From assembly GCA_021234155.1 (NCBI GenBank), contig JAJEKV010000061.1, positions 5,078,653 to 5,142,652 on the forward strand: a stretch of 64,000 bases of DNA, read 5' to 3'. Positions within the stretch are counted from its first letter, which is position 1, and each line of letters begins with the position of its first letter. This DNA comes from Isoetes taiwanensis. Its lineage: Eukaryota; Streptophyta; Lycopodiopsida; Isoetales; Isoetaceae. The notes beneath the pieces were generated by a model. That model was given only the letters and a program-made list of their open reading frames with translations, was not told the origin of the DNA and searched no databases. The position numbers and the translations under genes are program-made. Shown one piece after another: positions 1-12,200 of the stretch.

Positions 1-50
1 CACCCTTTCACAATCCGATTCCTTGGCCCTTAAAACTGCACACAAGCCGT

Positions 51-332
51 TTACACTTTTCCGGCATGCCATTTTGTTTTCTCTCGCTTTCTCTCAAGCC
101 ACAACTTTGCTATACCAGCCTTCGCCATCATGTGTGCATTTCCCATGGCGGATCCAAAGAAATTCCATATCACTCGAATTTTATTTTCAATATGGTATCT
201 ACAGATTCCATACCATGCCCTTGCAGATTTGAATTGAGATGCACAACCATCCGACCACACATAATGAAGGTTTATGTGTCCACCTCCATTATTCTTAAGC
301 CACCCCAAATGTAATTTAAAACCATGTTGCAC
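51..332 (-). pseudogene. Transposase core fragment (DDE-type, Sola-like?)
   Basis: An open stretch of about 93 codons with no convincing start. It contains VWSDGCASQFKSARAWYG followed by VIWNFFGSAMGNAH. A [F/W]SDG-C-A-x-Q-[F/Y]-K motif followed by a W-x-F-F-x-[S/T]-x-x-G-[K/N] block is the pattern I know from the catalytic core of certain eukaryotic DDE transposases, where the Asp of SDG would be catalytic. The usual GKG-x-x-D-x-x-G segment appears altered to GNAHMMAKAG, so the catalytic triad is probably incomplete. It lies inside the transposon relic and in the orientation expected from its right end. Confidence 0.5.
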
Positions 333-665
333 AAAATGAGTGTCATGCTTCTGTCATCCGAAACATAGAAATGCACCGCTTTTTTTTAAGCTTAACTTCT
401 ATTTTCATCATTGAAATATGGACCAAAATACTAATTTGATCGAGATTCCAATGCTCGGATTGCACTTCGTCCCCTGGTTTCAATGTGTAGTTCTCTGCCA
501 AAGTCAACAACGAGACAACACACTATTATCCGGGAGTTTCTCAACACATCTTTTAAAACTGTTTGCTCTGCCCGATTAATTTGTGTAAAGTTATGATCTC
601 AGAACTTAGCAAGCTGATTTTTCATTCTTTAACAAAACAGATGCTTTGTCATTCGATCAACTAAT

Positions 666-1201
666 CTAAGCCTTCAAATGTACCTTTTTGGATGGCTCAT
701 TGACATATGCATATACTTGCCGGTCCACATTCTCAATTCCATCTTCCTCGTTTGGACGGATGTCTAATTTCTTCACTCCACATTCATCACATTCGCCTTT
801 GATGCATTTTAGTTTATGCCATTCATCCGTCACATATTTCTCGCAAACCGTTGACCTCCACAAGATACTAACATTATCAAAAGTCTTCTTGTTTGCTTGA
901 CATACTCCATTGTTTTGCCGGGATGCACGTATTAACCGCTGCGGCAGCAAGTGCAATTAACATGTAGGGATCTCCTCATATCATTGAAGGCCTTTACAGA
1001 CAGATCTGCTTGCTCATGTTTGATACAACAACATGTGTTTCTCTCCTTCAATTTCCTTATGCAATCGGGTTTCAGATACTTTCGGTGTCGGCTTAATTTT
1101 GGTATCGGGATTACGATATACAAACCGTTGATAAAGCTCGGTGCAATAACAAAAGCAAGAAAGACCATGTTAGCAAAATGATGTCGGCAACCGGATGCCA
1201 A
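666..1201 (-). pseudogene. Cysteine-rich transposase segment, frameshifted
   Basis: Two overlapping minus-strand open stretches (932-1201 and 666-956) read as one protein broken by a frameshift near 940-956. The first has RNTCCCIKHEQADLSVKAFN, a Cys-rich block with a basic and aromatic context. The second has CIKGECDECGVKKLDIRPNE, a CxxC zinc-binding-like pair. CxC...H followed by CxxxCxxCG is a familiar arrangement upstream of the catalytic core in several eukaryotic cut-and-paste transposases. It is collinear with the fragment at 51-332. No intact gene remains. Confidence 0.45.
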
Positions 1202-1214
1202 AAGAGTATTGAAC

Positions 1215-1455
1215 TATACTATTGTACAATTAATGTATGTTCTATGTACATAAAATGTCCATCCAACAGTTCCATCGATGCATTCTTGTACATCTAATGT
1301 ACATCTAATGTACATCAAGACATCTAATGTACGATAACAACAGTTCCATCTGAACATCCAATGTACATCCAATGTACATCTAATTAATATTCCAATATTA
1401 GTACATCACATTAATGTTACAATATTAGTACAACTAATGTACATATGTCAGATTT
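1215..1455. repeat. Short tandem motif TCTAATGTACA within the transposon relic
   Basis: An AT-rich block made of about eight loose copies of an 11-bp motif close to ATCTAATGTAC, with ATCCAATGTAC variants near 1360. Similar words recur at 1494-1516 and near the right end (about 2568-2590 and 2620-2640). The motif may be a subterminal or internal binding repeat of the transposon, or a microsatellite that expanded inside it. Confidence 0.55.
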
Positions 1456-2600
1456 GTTTGGCTTCATTACCTGAAAGTACATGTTAATGGATGTACATCT
1501 AAAAAAGTACCTAATAGCACATCACTGCAAGATTTCTGCTACTATGTAAACAATGTATAAATGTAAACAATGTAAAATGCAATACATTTCATGAAAACCA
1601 TGTGTATTCATTAACGTGTCACTTTCGAACGAACTAGAATGTACAGAAGAAAGTCATGAAAGAATTTTGGAAGAAAACATAATCTCCAAAACTGAATTGA
1701 TTCAATTACAAGAGCAAACCTGTGAGATATCAAGGTATTGTATTGCTTGTGTTCTCCTCTTCATGACATCTCTAACCTTTGGTGAAACTTTGGTATTGTC
1801 AAGCCAAAATTCCACGAACGACATTTGATTGAATCATCGATTCTATTTGATCTTGGCATCCTTCCCGCCAAAGCCCATACATTTGCTCCACTTAATGACA
1901 TTATCTTCCTTCTTGCTGCAGCTTTTGGATAAATTTCTTGGTCGTATCTTTAGCAATTTTGAAGAAACATTCTTGTTTATATCTCCTTTTTTCCAACAAT
2001 CATTGATAATGATGAATGTTTTGCAGCCAATTTATCTTTGCTATTAGCGGACTTTACTTCTTGAAGCCCATCTTTCAAGTTTCATCATTGATTTCATAAC
2101 AATAACCCGGAAGGATTTCCAATTCACGTGTTCGAAAACGTAAAAAAAACCGTCATCTTGCAACAAACGATCACAAAAACTAATCTTTGATCTGGGGACG
2201 GCGTTTGCCCGAAAGGCCGAGGATGCAATCCAATCCGACCTGCCAACACGCGCTTTATTTGTTTTGTGGCATAACACTGGCCAATGTCGGCATACTTGCG
2301 CTTAGAACCATCATTTCCATTGGAATTCTCACCCTCCATGAACAGATTGAAATTGATTTGTATTTCTTGTAGATTCAATTGGCATGTGTTTGCTTCTGGA
2401 ATTCGTTCGGTGTTCGTCCTGTGAAAGGGGGGAATTTCGGAAAGGGAGGGACGGATCCATTCGAATTGGTTCGGTGGTTCGGTGGTTAACCAAGAATTTC
2501 GGGGGAAATGTCAGGGATGATCTTGCAATCATTGCATATCTGACAAAAAACGACAAACCATAGTATCTTGATGTACATCTAAAATGTACCCCAAAAAAGC
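1456..2600 (-). pseudogene. Decayed N-terminal half of the transposon, no clear gene
   Basis: Minus-strand fragments at 2124-2378 and 2044-2277 overlap in different frames. One contains GSKRKYADIGQCYATKQIKR, the other DGFFYVFEHVNWKSFRVIVM. Further down, around 1900-2040, basic Lys/Ser-rich pieces are interrupted by stops. The position just inside the right terminal repeat suggests the start of the transposase, but I see no motif that proves it. The rest of the interval is featureless AT-rich DNA. Confidence 0.25.
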
Positions 2601-2633
2601 ACAAATTCGTCCTTCAATTCAGTACGATGTACG

Positions 2634-2656
2634 TACACCCTTTCATGCTTTTACCC
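2634..2656 (-). repeat. Right terminal inverted repeat of the transposon relic
   Basis: The plus-strand sequence ends GCTTTTACCC at 2656 and is followed by TTTG (2657-2660), the candidate 4-bp target duplication and the first bases of array sequence. It matches the ends of the MITEs at 16593 and 34444 except for two or three bases. Confidence 0.65.
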
Positions 2657-3298
2657 TTTGCCTCAATATCTGTGCCATCGACTTCTTCAACGTGTTCTTG
2701 TCTCCCCTTCCTCTGCATGTTGGAATATAGTCTCAATCTCCATTTCTATGTCTACAGTTGTTTGTTCGATACCAACTTGATCTGGGATCTCCACACTCTC
2801 ATCTATTTCAGATTTTACCAAGTACTCTGCAACTACATCTTCGAACACAACTTCTTCAGCCTTCAAATGAGCAACTGTAACAAGAACATCAGCAAGTTGT
2901 ACATCCAGTATTTCATTCTGTATAACTTTTCTATCATCATCTTGTTGTGATGAGGTAGAAAGAATGAGTGAAATCTCATGCTCGATCTCATGCAATTCTT
3001 CGTCCACGTGAACCATGATACCTAAATCGGCACCTACCTCTTCTACATGCACATCAGCATGTTCAACTACTTCTTTCTCGTTCAAATCTTCTTGGACTTG
3101 CTTGCAAACAAATTCCTCTTCTATTGCAACTTCTATGTCCTTTGTTTGTGCATCCACTAAATTTGTTTCAAAAATTTCTTGAGGTTTTAGATGCTGCACA
3201 GTTAGATGTTCCTTATCTTGAACACAAGAGATTTCATTCTCATCTGCAATTCTTGTATTCTCCTCGGTTTGAGATCTTGTAAATGGTTCTGCAATTAC
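2657..3298 (-). pseudogene. Repeat exon 16, truncated by the transposon
   Basis: Only the upstream part remains. After GETRT a 14-bp deletion shifts the frame and gives a TGA at 2687-2689. The sequence stops at the transposon's terminal repeat at 2656. If the transposon simply inserted, the rest of this exon should resume beyond the window start, preceded by a second TTTG. Confidence 0.6.
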
Positions 3299-6200
3299 CT
3301 ATTCAAATGCAACATTTTCAATGTTTAAATTAGAATTATAATAACTGCATAACTATATTGTGATTCACTATCACTAACCTCTATCTCTTTCGGTATCACT
3401 GTTGGTTCTTCATCTTTGATCGCTTGCATAAGCTCTTCAGCATTCAAATAAATCGTTTCTTTTTCTACATGCACATTAGCGTCTTCAAATAATTAGTCTT
3501 CTTTCAAATCCTCCTTGTTCTGTAATGCTGTAAGTTCCCCTTCCATTCTTACCGCTATGTCTCCTGTCTCTTGTGCATCTACCTCCAGTACTGCTTCCAA
3601 ACATTCTTCAACTGGTACAGACTCAGCAACCAAGTGCACATCATCTTGAATAAGAACATCGATTTCTAGATGGCTGATCGCTTCTCCTGCCATCTTCTCC
3701 ACTTGTCTGGCTTCTATAGGCTCCAACTCCAGAGCTTTCTCATGAATAACAGCTTCTATCTGAATTTCTTGGAGACTGTCCTCTGAAACTGCATGCATAT
3801 GAGCTTCTACAACATCAAGATGTGGTGTCATCTCCTCTTCCTCATTTTGTTGGACTTCTGTCTCAACAATAATTTCCAATTCTAGAGTTGTTTGCTTGGT
3901 TTCAATATCATCCTCATGCACATTTTGCTCTTCTGCAAGCATAATATCCTCGACCAACTCTTTTTCATTAAAATTCTCCTCGACTTGGACTTTAACTTTT
4001 ATTTCAGTTTGTTCTACTTGCAAAGATTCTTGAGATCCAGCATGCTCAACAATTGGTTGTGGATCATTTTGGACGTGAAGAATGATCTCTATATGACTAA
4101 TTTCTTCCTCTACATTGGCCTCTATTTTCTTGGTTTCTACAACCTCTGATTTTACACGTCCTCTATAAGGCGGAGCAGATATCTCATTTTCTTGGACAAT
4201 TGTGTCCAAAATTGCATTTGCCTCAATATCTGTGCCATCGACTTCTTCAAAAACAACATCAAATTGTGTTGTTGTCTTCCCTTCCTCTGCATGTTGGAAT
4301 ATAGTCTCAATCTCCATTTCTATGTCTACAGTTGTTTGTTCGATACCAACTTGATCTGGGATCTCCACACTCTCATCTATTTCAGATTTTACCAAGTACT
4401 CTGCAACTACATCTTCGAACACAACTTCTTCAGCCTTCAAATGAGCAACTGTAACAAGAACATCAGCAAGTTGTACATCCAGTATTTCATTCTGTATAAC
4501 TTTTCTATCATCATCTTGTTGTGATGAGGTAGAAAGAATGAGTGAAATCTCATGCTCGATCTCATGCAATTCTTCGTCCACGTGAACCATGATACCTAAA
4601 TCGGCACCTACCTCTTCTACATGCACATCAGCATGTTCAACTACTTCTTTCTCGTTCAAATCTTCTTGGACTTGCGCTGCAACAAATTCCTCTTCTGTTG
4701 CAACTTCTATGTCCTTTGTTTGTGCATCCACTAAATTTGTTTCAAAAATTTCTTGAGGTTTTAGATGCTGCACAGTTAGATGTTCCTTATCTTGAACACA
4801 AGAGATTTCATTCTCATCTGCAATTCTTGTATTCTCCTCGGTTTGAGATCTTGTAAATGGTTCTGCAATTACCTATTCAAATGCAACATTTTCAATGTTT
4901 AAATTAGAATTATAATAACTGCATAACTATATTGTGATTCACTATCACTAACCTCTATCTCTTTCGGTATCACTGTTGGTTCTTCATCTTTGATCGCTTG
5001 CATAAGCTCTTCAGCATTCAAATAAATCGTTTCTTTTTCTACATGCACATTAGCGTCTTCAAATAATTGGTATCCTTCCAAATCCCCTTGTTCTGTAATG
5101 CTGTAAGTTCCCCTTCCATTCTTACTGCTATGTCTCCTGTCTCTTGTGCATCTAGCACCGGTACTGCTTCCGAACATTCTTCAACTGGTACAGACTCAGC
5201 AACCAAGTGCACATCATCTTGAATAAGAACATCGATTTCTAGATGGCTGATCGCTTCTCCTGCCATCTTCTCCAATTGTCTGGCTTCTATAGGCTCCAAC
5301 TCTACGGCTTTCTCATGAATAACAGCTTCTACCTCACATTCTTGAAGACTGTCCTCTGAAACTGCATGCACATGACCTTCTTCAACATCAAGATGTGGTG
5401 TCATCTCCTCTTCCTCATTTTGTTGGACTTCGGTCTCAACAACAATTTCCAATTCTAGAGTTGTTTGCTTGGTTTCAATATCATCCTCATGCACATTTTG
5501 CTCTTCTGCAAGCATAATATCCTCGACCAACTCTTTTCCATTCAAATTCTCCTCGACTTGGATTTATTTCAGTTTGTTCTACTTGCAAATATTCTTGAGA
5601 TCCAGCATGCTCAACAATTGGTTGTGGATCATTTTGGACGTGAAGAATGATCTCTATATGACTAATTTATTCCTCTACATTGGCCTCCATTTTCTTGGTT
5701 TCTACAACCTCTGATTTTACACGTCCTCTATAAGGCGGAGCAGATATCTCATTTTCTTGGACAATGGTGTCCAAAATTGCATTTGCCTCAATATCTGTGT
5801 CATCGACTTCTTCAACAACAACATCAAATTGTGTTGTTGTCTTCCCTTCCTCTGCATGTTGGGATATAGTCTCAATCTCCATTTCTATGTCTACAGTTGT
5901 TTGTTCGATACCAACTTGATTCGGGATCTCCACAATCTCATCTATTTCAGATTTTACCAAGTGCTCTGCAACTACATCTTCGAACACACCTTCTTCAGCC
6001 TTCAAATGAGCAACTGTAACAAGAACATCAGCAAGTTGTACATCCAGTATTTCATTCTGTATAACTTTTCTATCTCCATCTTGTTGTGATGAGGTGGAAA
6101 TAATGAGTGAAATCTCATGATCGATCTCATGTAATTCTTCGTCCACGTGAACCATGGTACCTAAATTGGCAACTACCTCTTCTATATGCACATCAGCATG

Positions 6201-9200
6201 TTCAACTACTTCTTTCTCATTCAAATCTTCTTGGACTTGCGCTGCAACAAATTCCTCTTCTGTTGCAACTTCTATATCCTCTGTTTGTGCATCCACTAAA
6301 TTTGTTTCAAAAATTTCTTGAGGTTTTAGATGCTGCACAGTTAGATGTTCCTTATCTTGAACACAAGAGATTTCATTCTCATCTGCAATTCTTGTATTCT
6401 CCTCGGTTTGATATCTTGTAAATGGTTCTGCAATTACCTATTCAAATGCAACATTTTCAATGTTTAAATTAGAATTATAATAACTGCATAACTATATTGT
6501 GATTCACTATCACTAACCTCTATCTCTTTCGGTATCACTGTTGGTTCTTCATCTTTGATCGCTTGCATAAGCTCTTCGGCATTCAAATAAATCGTTTCTT
6601 CTTCTACATGCACATTAGCGTCTTCAAATAATTGGTCTTCTTTCAAATCCTCCTTGTTCTGTAATGCTGTAAGTTCCCCTTTCATTCTTACCGCTATGTC
6701 TCCTGTCTCTTGTGCATCTACCTCCAGTACTGCTTCCAAACATTCTTCAACTGGTACAGACTCAGCAACCAAGTGCACATCATCTTGAATAAGAACATCG
6801 ATTTCTAGATGGCTGATCGCTTCTCCTGCCATCTTCTCCAATTGTCTGGCTTCTATAGGCTCCAACTCTACGGCTTTCTCATGAATAACAGCTTCTACCT
6901 CACATTCTTGAAGACTGTCCTCTGAAACTGCATGCACATGACCTTCTTCAACATCAAGATGTGGTGTCATCTCCTCTTCCTCATTTTGTTGGACTTCTGT
7001 CTCAACAATAATTTCCAATTCTAGAGTTGTTTGCTTGGTTTCAATATCATCCTCATGCACATTTTGCTCCTCTGCAAGCATAATATGCTCGACCAACTCT
7101 TTTCCATTCAAATTCTCCTCGACTTGGACTTTAACTTTTATTTCAGTTTGTTCTACTTGCAAAGATTCTTGAGATCCAGCATGCTCAACAATTGGTTGTG
7201 GATCATTTTGGACGTGAAGAATGATTTCTATATGACTAATTTCTTCCTCTACATTGGCCTCCATTTTCTTGGTTTCTACAACCTCTGATTTTACATGTCC
7301 TTTATAAGGCGGAGCAGATATCTCATTTTCTTGGACAATGGTGTCCAAAATTGCATTTGCCTCAATATCTGTGGCATCGACTTCTTCAACAGCAACATCA
7401 AATTGTGTTCTTGTCTCCCCTTCCTCTGCATGTTGGAATATAGTCTCAATCTCCATTTCTATGTCTACAGTTGTTTGTTCGATACCAACTTGATTCGGGA
7501 TCTCCACACTCTCATCTATTTCAGATTTTACCAAGTGCTCTGCAACTACATCTTCGAACACAACTTCTTCAGCCTTCAAATGAGCAGCTGTAACAAGAAC
7601 ATCAGCAAGTTGTACATCCAGTATTTCATTCTGTATAACTTTTCTATCTCCATCTTGTTGTGATGAGGTGGAAATAATGAGTGAAATCTCATGATCGATC
7701 TCATGTAATTCTTCGTCCACGTGAACCATGGTACCTAAATTGGCAACTACCTCTTCTATATGCACATCAGCATGTTCAACTACTTCTTTCTCATTCAAAT
7801 CTTCTTGGACTTGCGCTGCAACAAATTCCTCTTCTGTTGCAACTTCTATGTCCTCTGTTTGTGCATCCACTAAATTTGTTTCAAAAATTTCTTGAGGTTT
7901 TAGATGCTGCACAGTTAGATGTTCCTTATCTTGAACACAAGAGAGTTCATTCTCATCTGCAATTCTTGTATTCTCCTCGGTTTGATATCTTGTAAATGGT
8001 TCTGCAATTACCTATTCAAATGCAACATTTTCAACGTTTAAATTAGAATTATAATAACTGCATAACTATATTGTGATTCACTATCACTAACCTCTACCTC
8101 TTTCGGTATCACTGTTGGTTCTTCATCTTTGATCTCTTGCATAAGCTCTACGGCATTCAAATAAATCGTTTCTTTTTCTACATGCACATCAGCGTCTTCA
8201 AATAATTGGTATCCTTCCAAATCCCCTTGTTCTGTAATGCTGTAAGTTCCCCTTCCATTCTTACTGCTATGTCTCCTGTCTCTTGTGCATCTAGCACCTG
8301 CATCGCTCCAACATTCTTCAACCGGTACGACTTCGAACCAAGTGCACATCATCTTGAATAAGAACATCGATTTCTAGATGGCTGATCGCTTCTCCTGCCA
8401 TCTTCTCCAATTGTCTGGCTTCTATAGGCTCCAACTCTACGGCTTTCTCATGAATAACAGCTTCTACCTCACATTCTTGAAGACTGTCCTCTGAAACTGC
8501 ATGCACATGACCTTCTTCAACATCAAGATGTGGTGTCATCTCCTCTTCCTCATTTTGTTGGACTTCGGTCTCAACAACAATTTCCAATTCTAGAGTTGTT
8601 TGCTTGGTTTCAATATCATCCTCATGCACATTTTGCTCCTCTGCAAGCATAATATGCTCGACCAACTCTTTTCCATTCAAATTCTCCTCGACTTGGACTT
8701 TAACTTTTATTTCAGTTTGTTCTACTTGCAAAGATTCTTGAGATCCAGCATGCTCAACAATTGGTTGTGGATCATTTTGGACGTGAAGAATGATTTCTAT
8801 ATGACTAATTTCTTCCTCTACATTGGCCTCCATTTTCTTGGTTTCTACAACCTCTGATTTTACATGTCCTTTATAAGGCGGAGCAGATATCTCATTTTCT
8901 TGGACAATGGTGTCCAAAATTGCATTTGCCTCAATATCTGTGGCATCGACTTCTTCAACAGCAACATCAAATTGTGTTCTTGTCTCCCCTTCCTCTGCAT
9001 GTTGGAATATAGTCTCAATCTCCATTTCTATGTCTACAGTTGTTTGTTCGATACCAACTTGATCTGGGATCTCCACACTCTCATCTATTTCAGATTTTAC
9101 CAAGTGCTCTGCAACTACATCTTCGAACACAACTTCTTCAGCCTTCAAATGAGCAGCTGTAACAAGAACATCAGCAAGTTGTACATCCAGTATTTCATTC

Positions 9201-12200
9201 TGTATAACTTTTCTATCTCCATCTTGTTGTGATGAGGTGGAAATAATGAGTGAAATCTCATGATCGATCTCATGCAATTCTTCGTCTACGTGAACCATGG
9301 TACCTAAATCGGCAACTACCTCTTCTACATGCACATCAGCATGTTCAACTACTTCTTTCTCGTTCAAATCTTCTTGGACTTGCGCTGCAACAAATTCCTC
9401 TTCTGTTGCAACTTCTATGTCCTCTGTTTGTGCATCCACTAAATTTGTTTCAAAAATTTCTTGAGGTTTTAGATGCTGCACAGTTAGATGTTCCTTATCT
9501 TGAACACAAGAGATTTCATTCTCATCTGCAATTCTTGTATTCTCCTCGGTTTGATATCTTGTAAATGGTTCTGCAATTACCTATTCAAATGCAACATTTT
9601 CAATGTTTAAATTAGAATTATAATAACTGCATAACTATATTGTGATTCACTATCACTAACCTCTATCTCTTTCGGTATCACTGTTGGTTCTTCATCTTTG
9701 ATCGCTTGCATAAGCTCTTCGGCATTCAAATAAATCGTTTCTTCTTCTACATGCACATTAGCGTCTTCAAATAATTGGTCTTCTTTCAAATCCTCCTTGT
9801 TCTGTAATGCTGTAAGTTCCCCTTTCATTCTTACCGCTATGTCTCCTGTCTCTTGTGCATCTACCTCCAGTACTGCTTCCAAACATTCTTCAACTGGTAC
9901 AGACTCAGCAATCAAGTGCACATCATCTTGAATAAGAACATCGATTTCTAGATGGCTGATCGCTTCTCCTGCCATCTTCTCCACTTGTCTGGCTTCTATA
10001 GGCTCCAACTCTACAGCTTTCTCATGAATAACGGCTTCTATCTGACTTTCTTGGAGACCGTCCTCTGAAACTGCATGCACATGAGCTTCTTCAACATCAA
10101 GATGTGGTGTCATCTCCTCTTCCTCATTTTGTTGGACTTCGGACTCAACAACAATTTCCAATTCTAGAGTTGTTTGCTTGGTTTCAATATCATCCTCATG
10201 CACATTTTGCTCTTCTGCAAGCATAATATCCTCAACCAACTCTTTTCCATTCAAATTCTCCTCGACTTGGACTTTAACATTTATTTCAGTTTGTTCTACT
10301 TGCAAAGATTCTTGAGATCCAGCATGCTCAACAATTGGTTGTGGATCATTTTGGACGTGAAGAATGATCTCTATATGACTAATTTCTTCCTCTACACTGG
10401 CCTCCATTTTCTTGGTTTCTACAACCTCTGATTTTACACGTCCTCTATAAGGCGGAGCACATATCTCATTTTCTTGGACAATAGTGTCCAAAATTGCATT
10501 TGCCTCAATATTTCTGCCATCGACTTCTTCAACAGCAACATCAAATTGTGTTGTTGTCTCCCCTTCCTCTGCATGTTGGAATATAGTCTCAATCTCCATT
10601 TCTATGCCTACAGTTGTTTGTTCGATACCAACTTGATCCGGGATCTCCACACTCTCATCTATTTCAGATTTTACCAAGTGCTCTACAACTACATCTCGAA
10701 CACAACTTCTTCAGTCTTCAAATGAGCAACTGTAACAAGAACATCAGCAAGTTGTACATCCAGTATTTCATTCTGTATAACTTTTCTATCTCCATCTTGT
10801 TGTGATGAGGTGGAAATAATGAGTGAAATCTCATGATCGATCTCATGCAATTCTTCGTCTACGTGAACCATGGTACCTAAATCGGCAACTACCTCTTCTA
10901 CATGCACATCAGCATGTTCAACTACTTCTTTCTCGTTCAAATCTTCTTGGACTTGCGCTGCAACAAATTCCTCTTCTGTTGCAACTTCTATATCCTCTGT
11001 TTGTGCATCCACTAATTTTGTTTCAAAAATTTCTTGAGGGTTTAGATGCTGCACAGTTAGATGTTCCTTATCTTAAACACAAGAGATTTCATTCTCATCT
11101 ACAATTCTTGTATTCTCCTCGCTTTGAGATCTTGTAAATGGCTCTGCAATTACCTATTCAAATACAACATTTTCAACGTTTAAATTAGAATTATAATAAC
11201 TGCAAAACTATATTGTGATTCACTATCACTAACCTCTACCTCTTTCGGTATCACTGTTGGTTTTTCATCTTTGATCTCTTGCATAAGCTCTTCGGCATTC
11301 AAATAAATCTTTTCTTCTTCTACATGCACATCAGCATTTTCAAATAATTGGTCTTCTTTCAAATCCTCCTTGTTCTGTAATGCTGTAAGTTCCCCTTCCA
11401 TTCTTACCGCTATGTCTCCTGTCTCTTGTGCATCTACCTCCAGTACTGCTTCTAAACATTCTTCAACTGGTACAGACTCAACAACCAAGTGCACATCATC
11501 TTGAATAAGAACATCGATTTTTAGATGGCTGATCGCTTCTCCTGCCATCTTCTCCACTTGTCTGGCTTCTATAGGCTCCAACTCTACAGCTTTCTCATGA
11601 ATAACGGCTTCTATCTGACTTTCTTGGAGACCGTCCTCTGAAACTGCATGCACATGAGCTTCTTCAACATCAAGATGTGGTGTCATCTCCTCTTCCTCAT
11701 TTTGTTGGACTTCGGACTCAACAACAATTTCCAATTCTAGAGTTGTTTGCTTGGTTTCAATATCATCCTCATGCACATTTTGCTCTTCTGCAAGCATAAT
11801 ATCCTCGACCAACTCTTTTCCATTCAAATTCTCCTCGACTTGGACTTTAACTTTTATTTCAGTTTGTTCTACTTGCAAAGATTCTTGAGATCCAGCATGC
11901 TCAACAATTGGTTGTGGATCATTTTGGACGTGAAGAATGATCTCTATATGACTAATTTCTTCCTCTACATTGGCCTCTATTTTCTTGGTTTCTACAACCT
12001 CTGATTTTACACGTCCTCTATAAGGCGGAGCAGATATCTCATTTTCTTGGACAATAGTGTCCAAAATTGCATTTGCCTCAATATTTCTGCCATCGACTTC
12101 TTCAACAGCAACATCAAATTGTGTTGTTGTCTCCCCTTCCTCTGCATGTTGGAATATAGTCTCAATCTCCATTTCTATGCCTACAGTTGTTTGTTCGATA

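Larger units (their letters stand above)
1..2656 (-). mobile_element. Decayed DNA transposon, tentatively Sola-like, right end intact
   Basis: A relic reading on the minus strand from its right end at 2656 to beyond the window start. The right terminal inverted repeat, read inward, begins GGGTAAAAGCATGAAAGGGT and nearly matches the ends of the 322-bp MITEs at 16593-16914 and 34444-34765. Those MITEs are flanked by 4-bp target duplications, a size known for the Sola superfamily. Decayed transposase-like segments lie at 51-332 and 666-1201. The element sits directly against an array exon, so it interrupts that gene; the other end is outside the window. Superfamily assignment is inference; transposon identity is more secure. 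Confidence 0.55.
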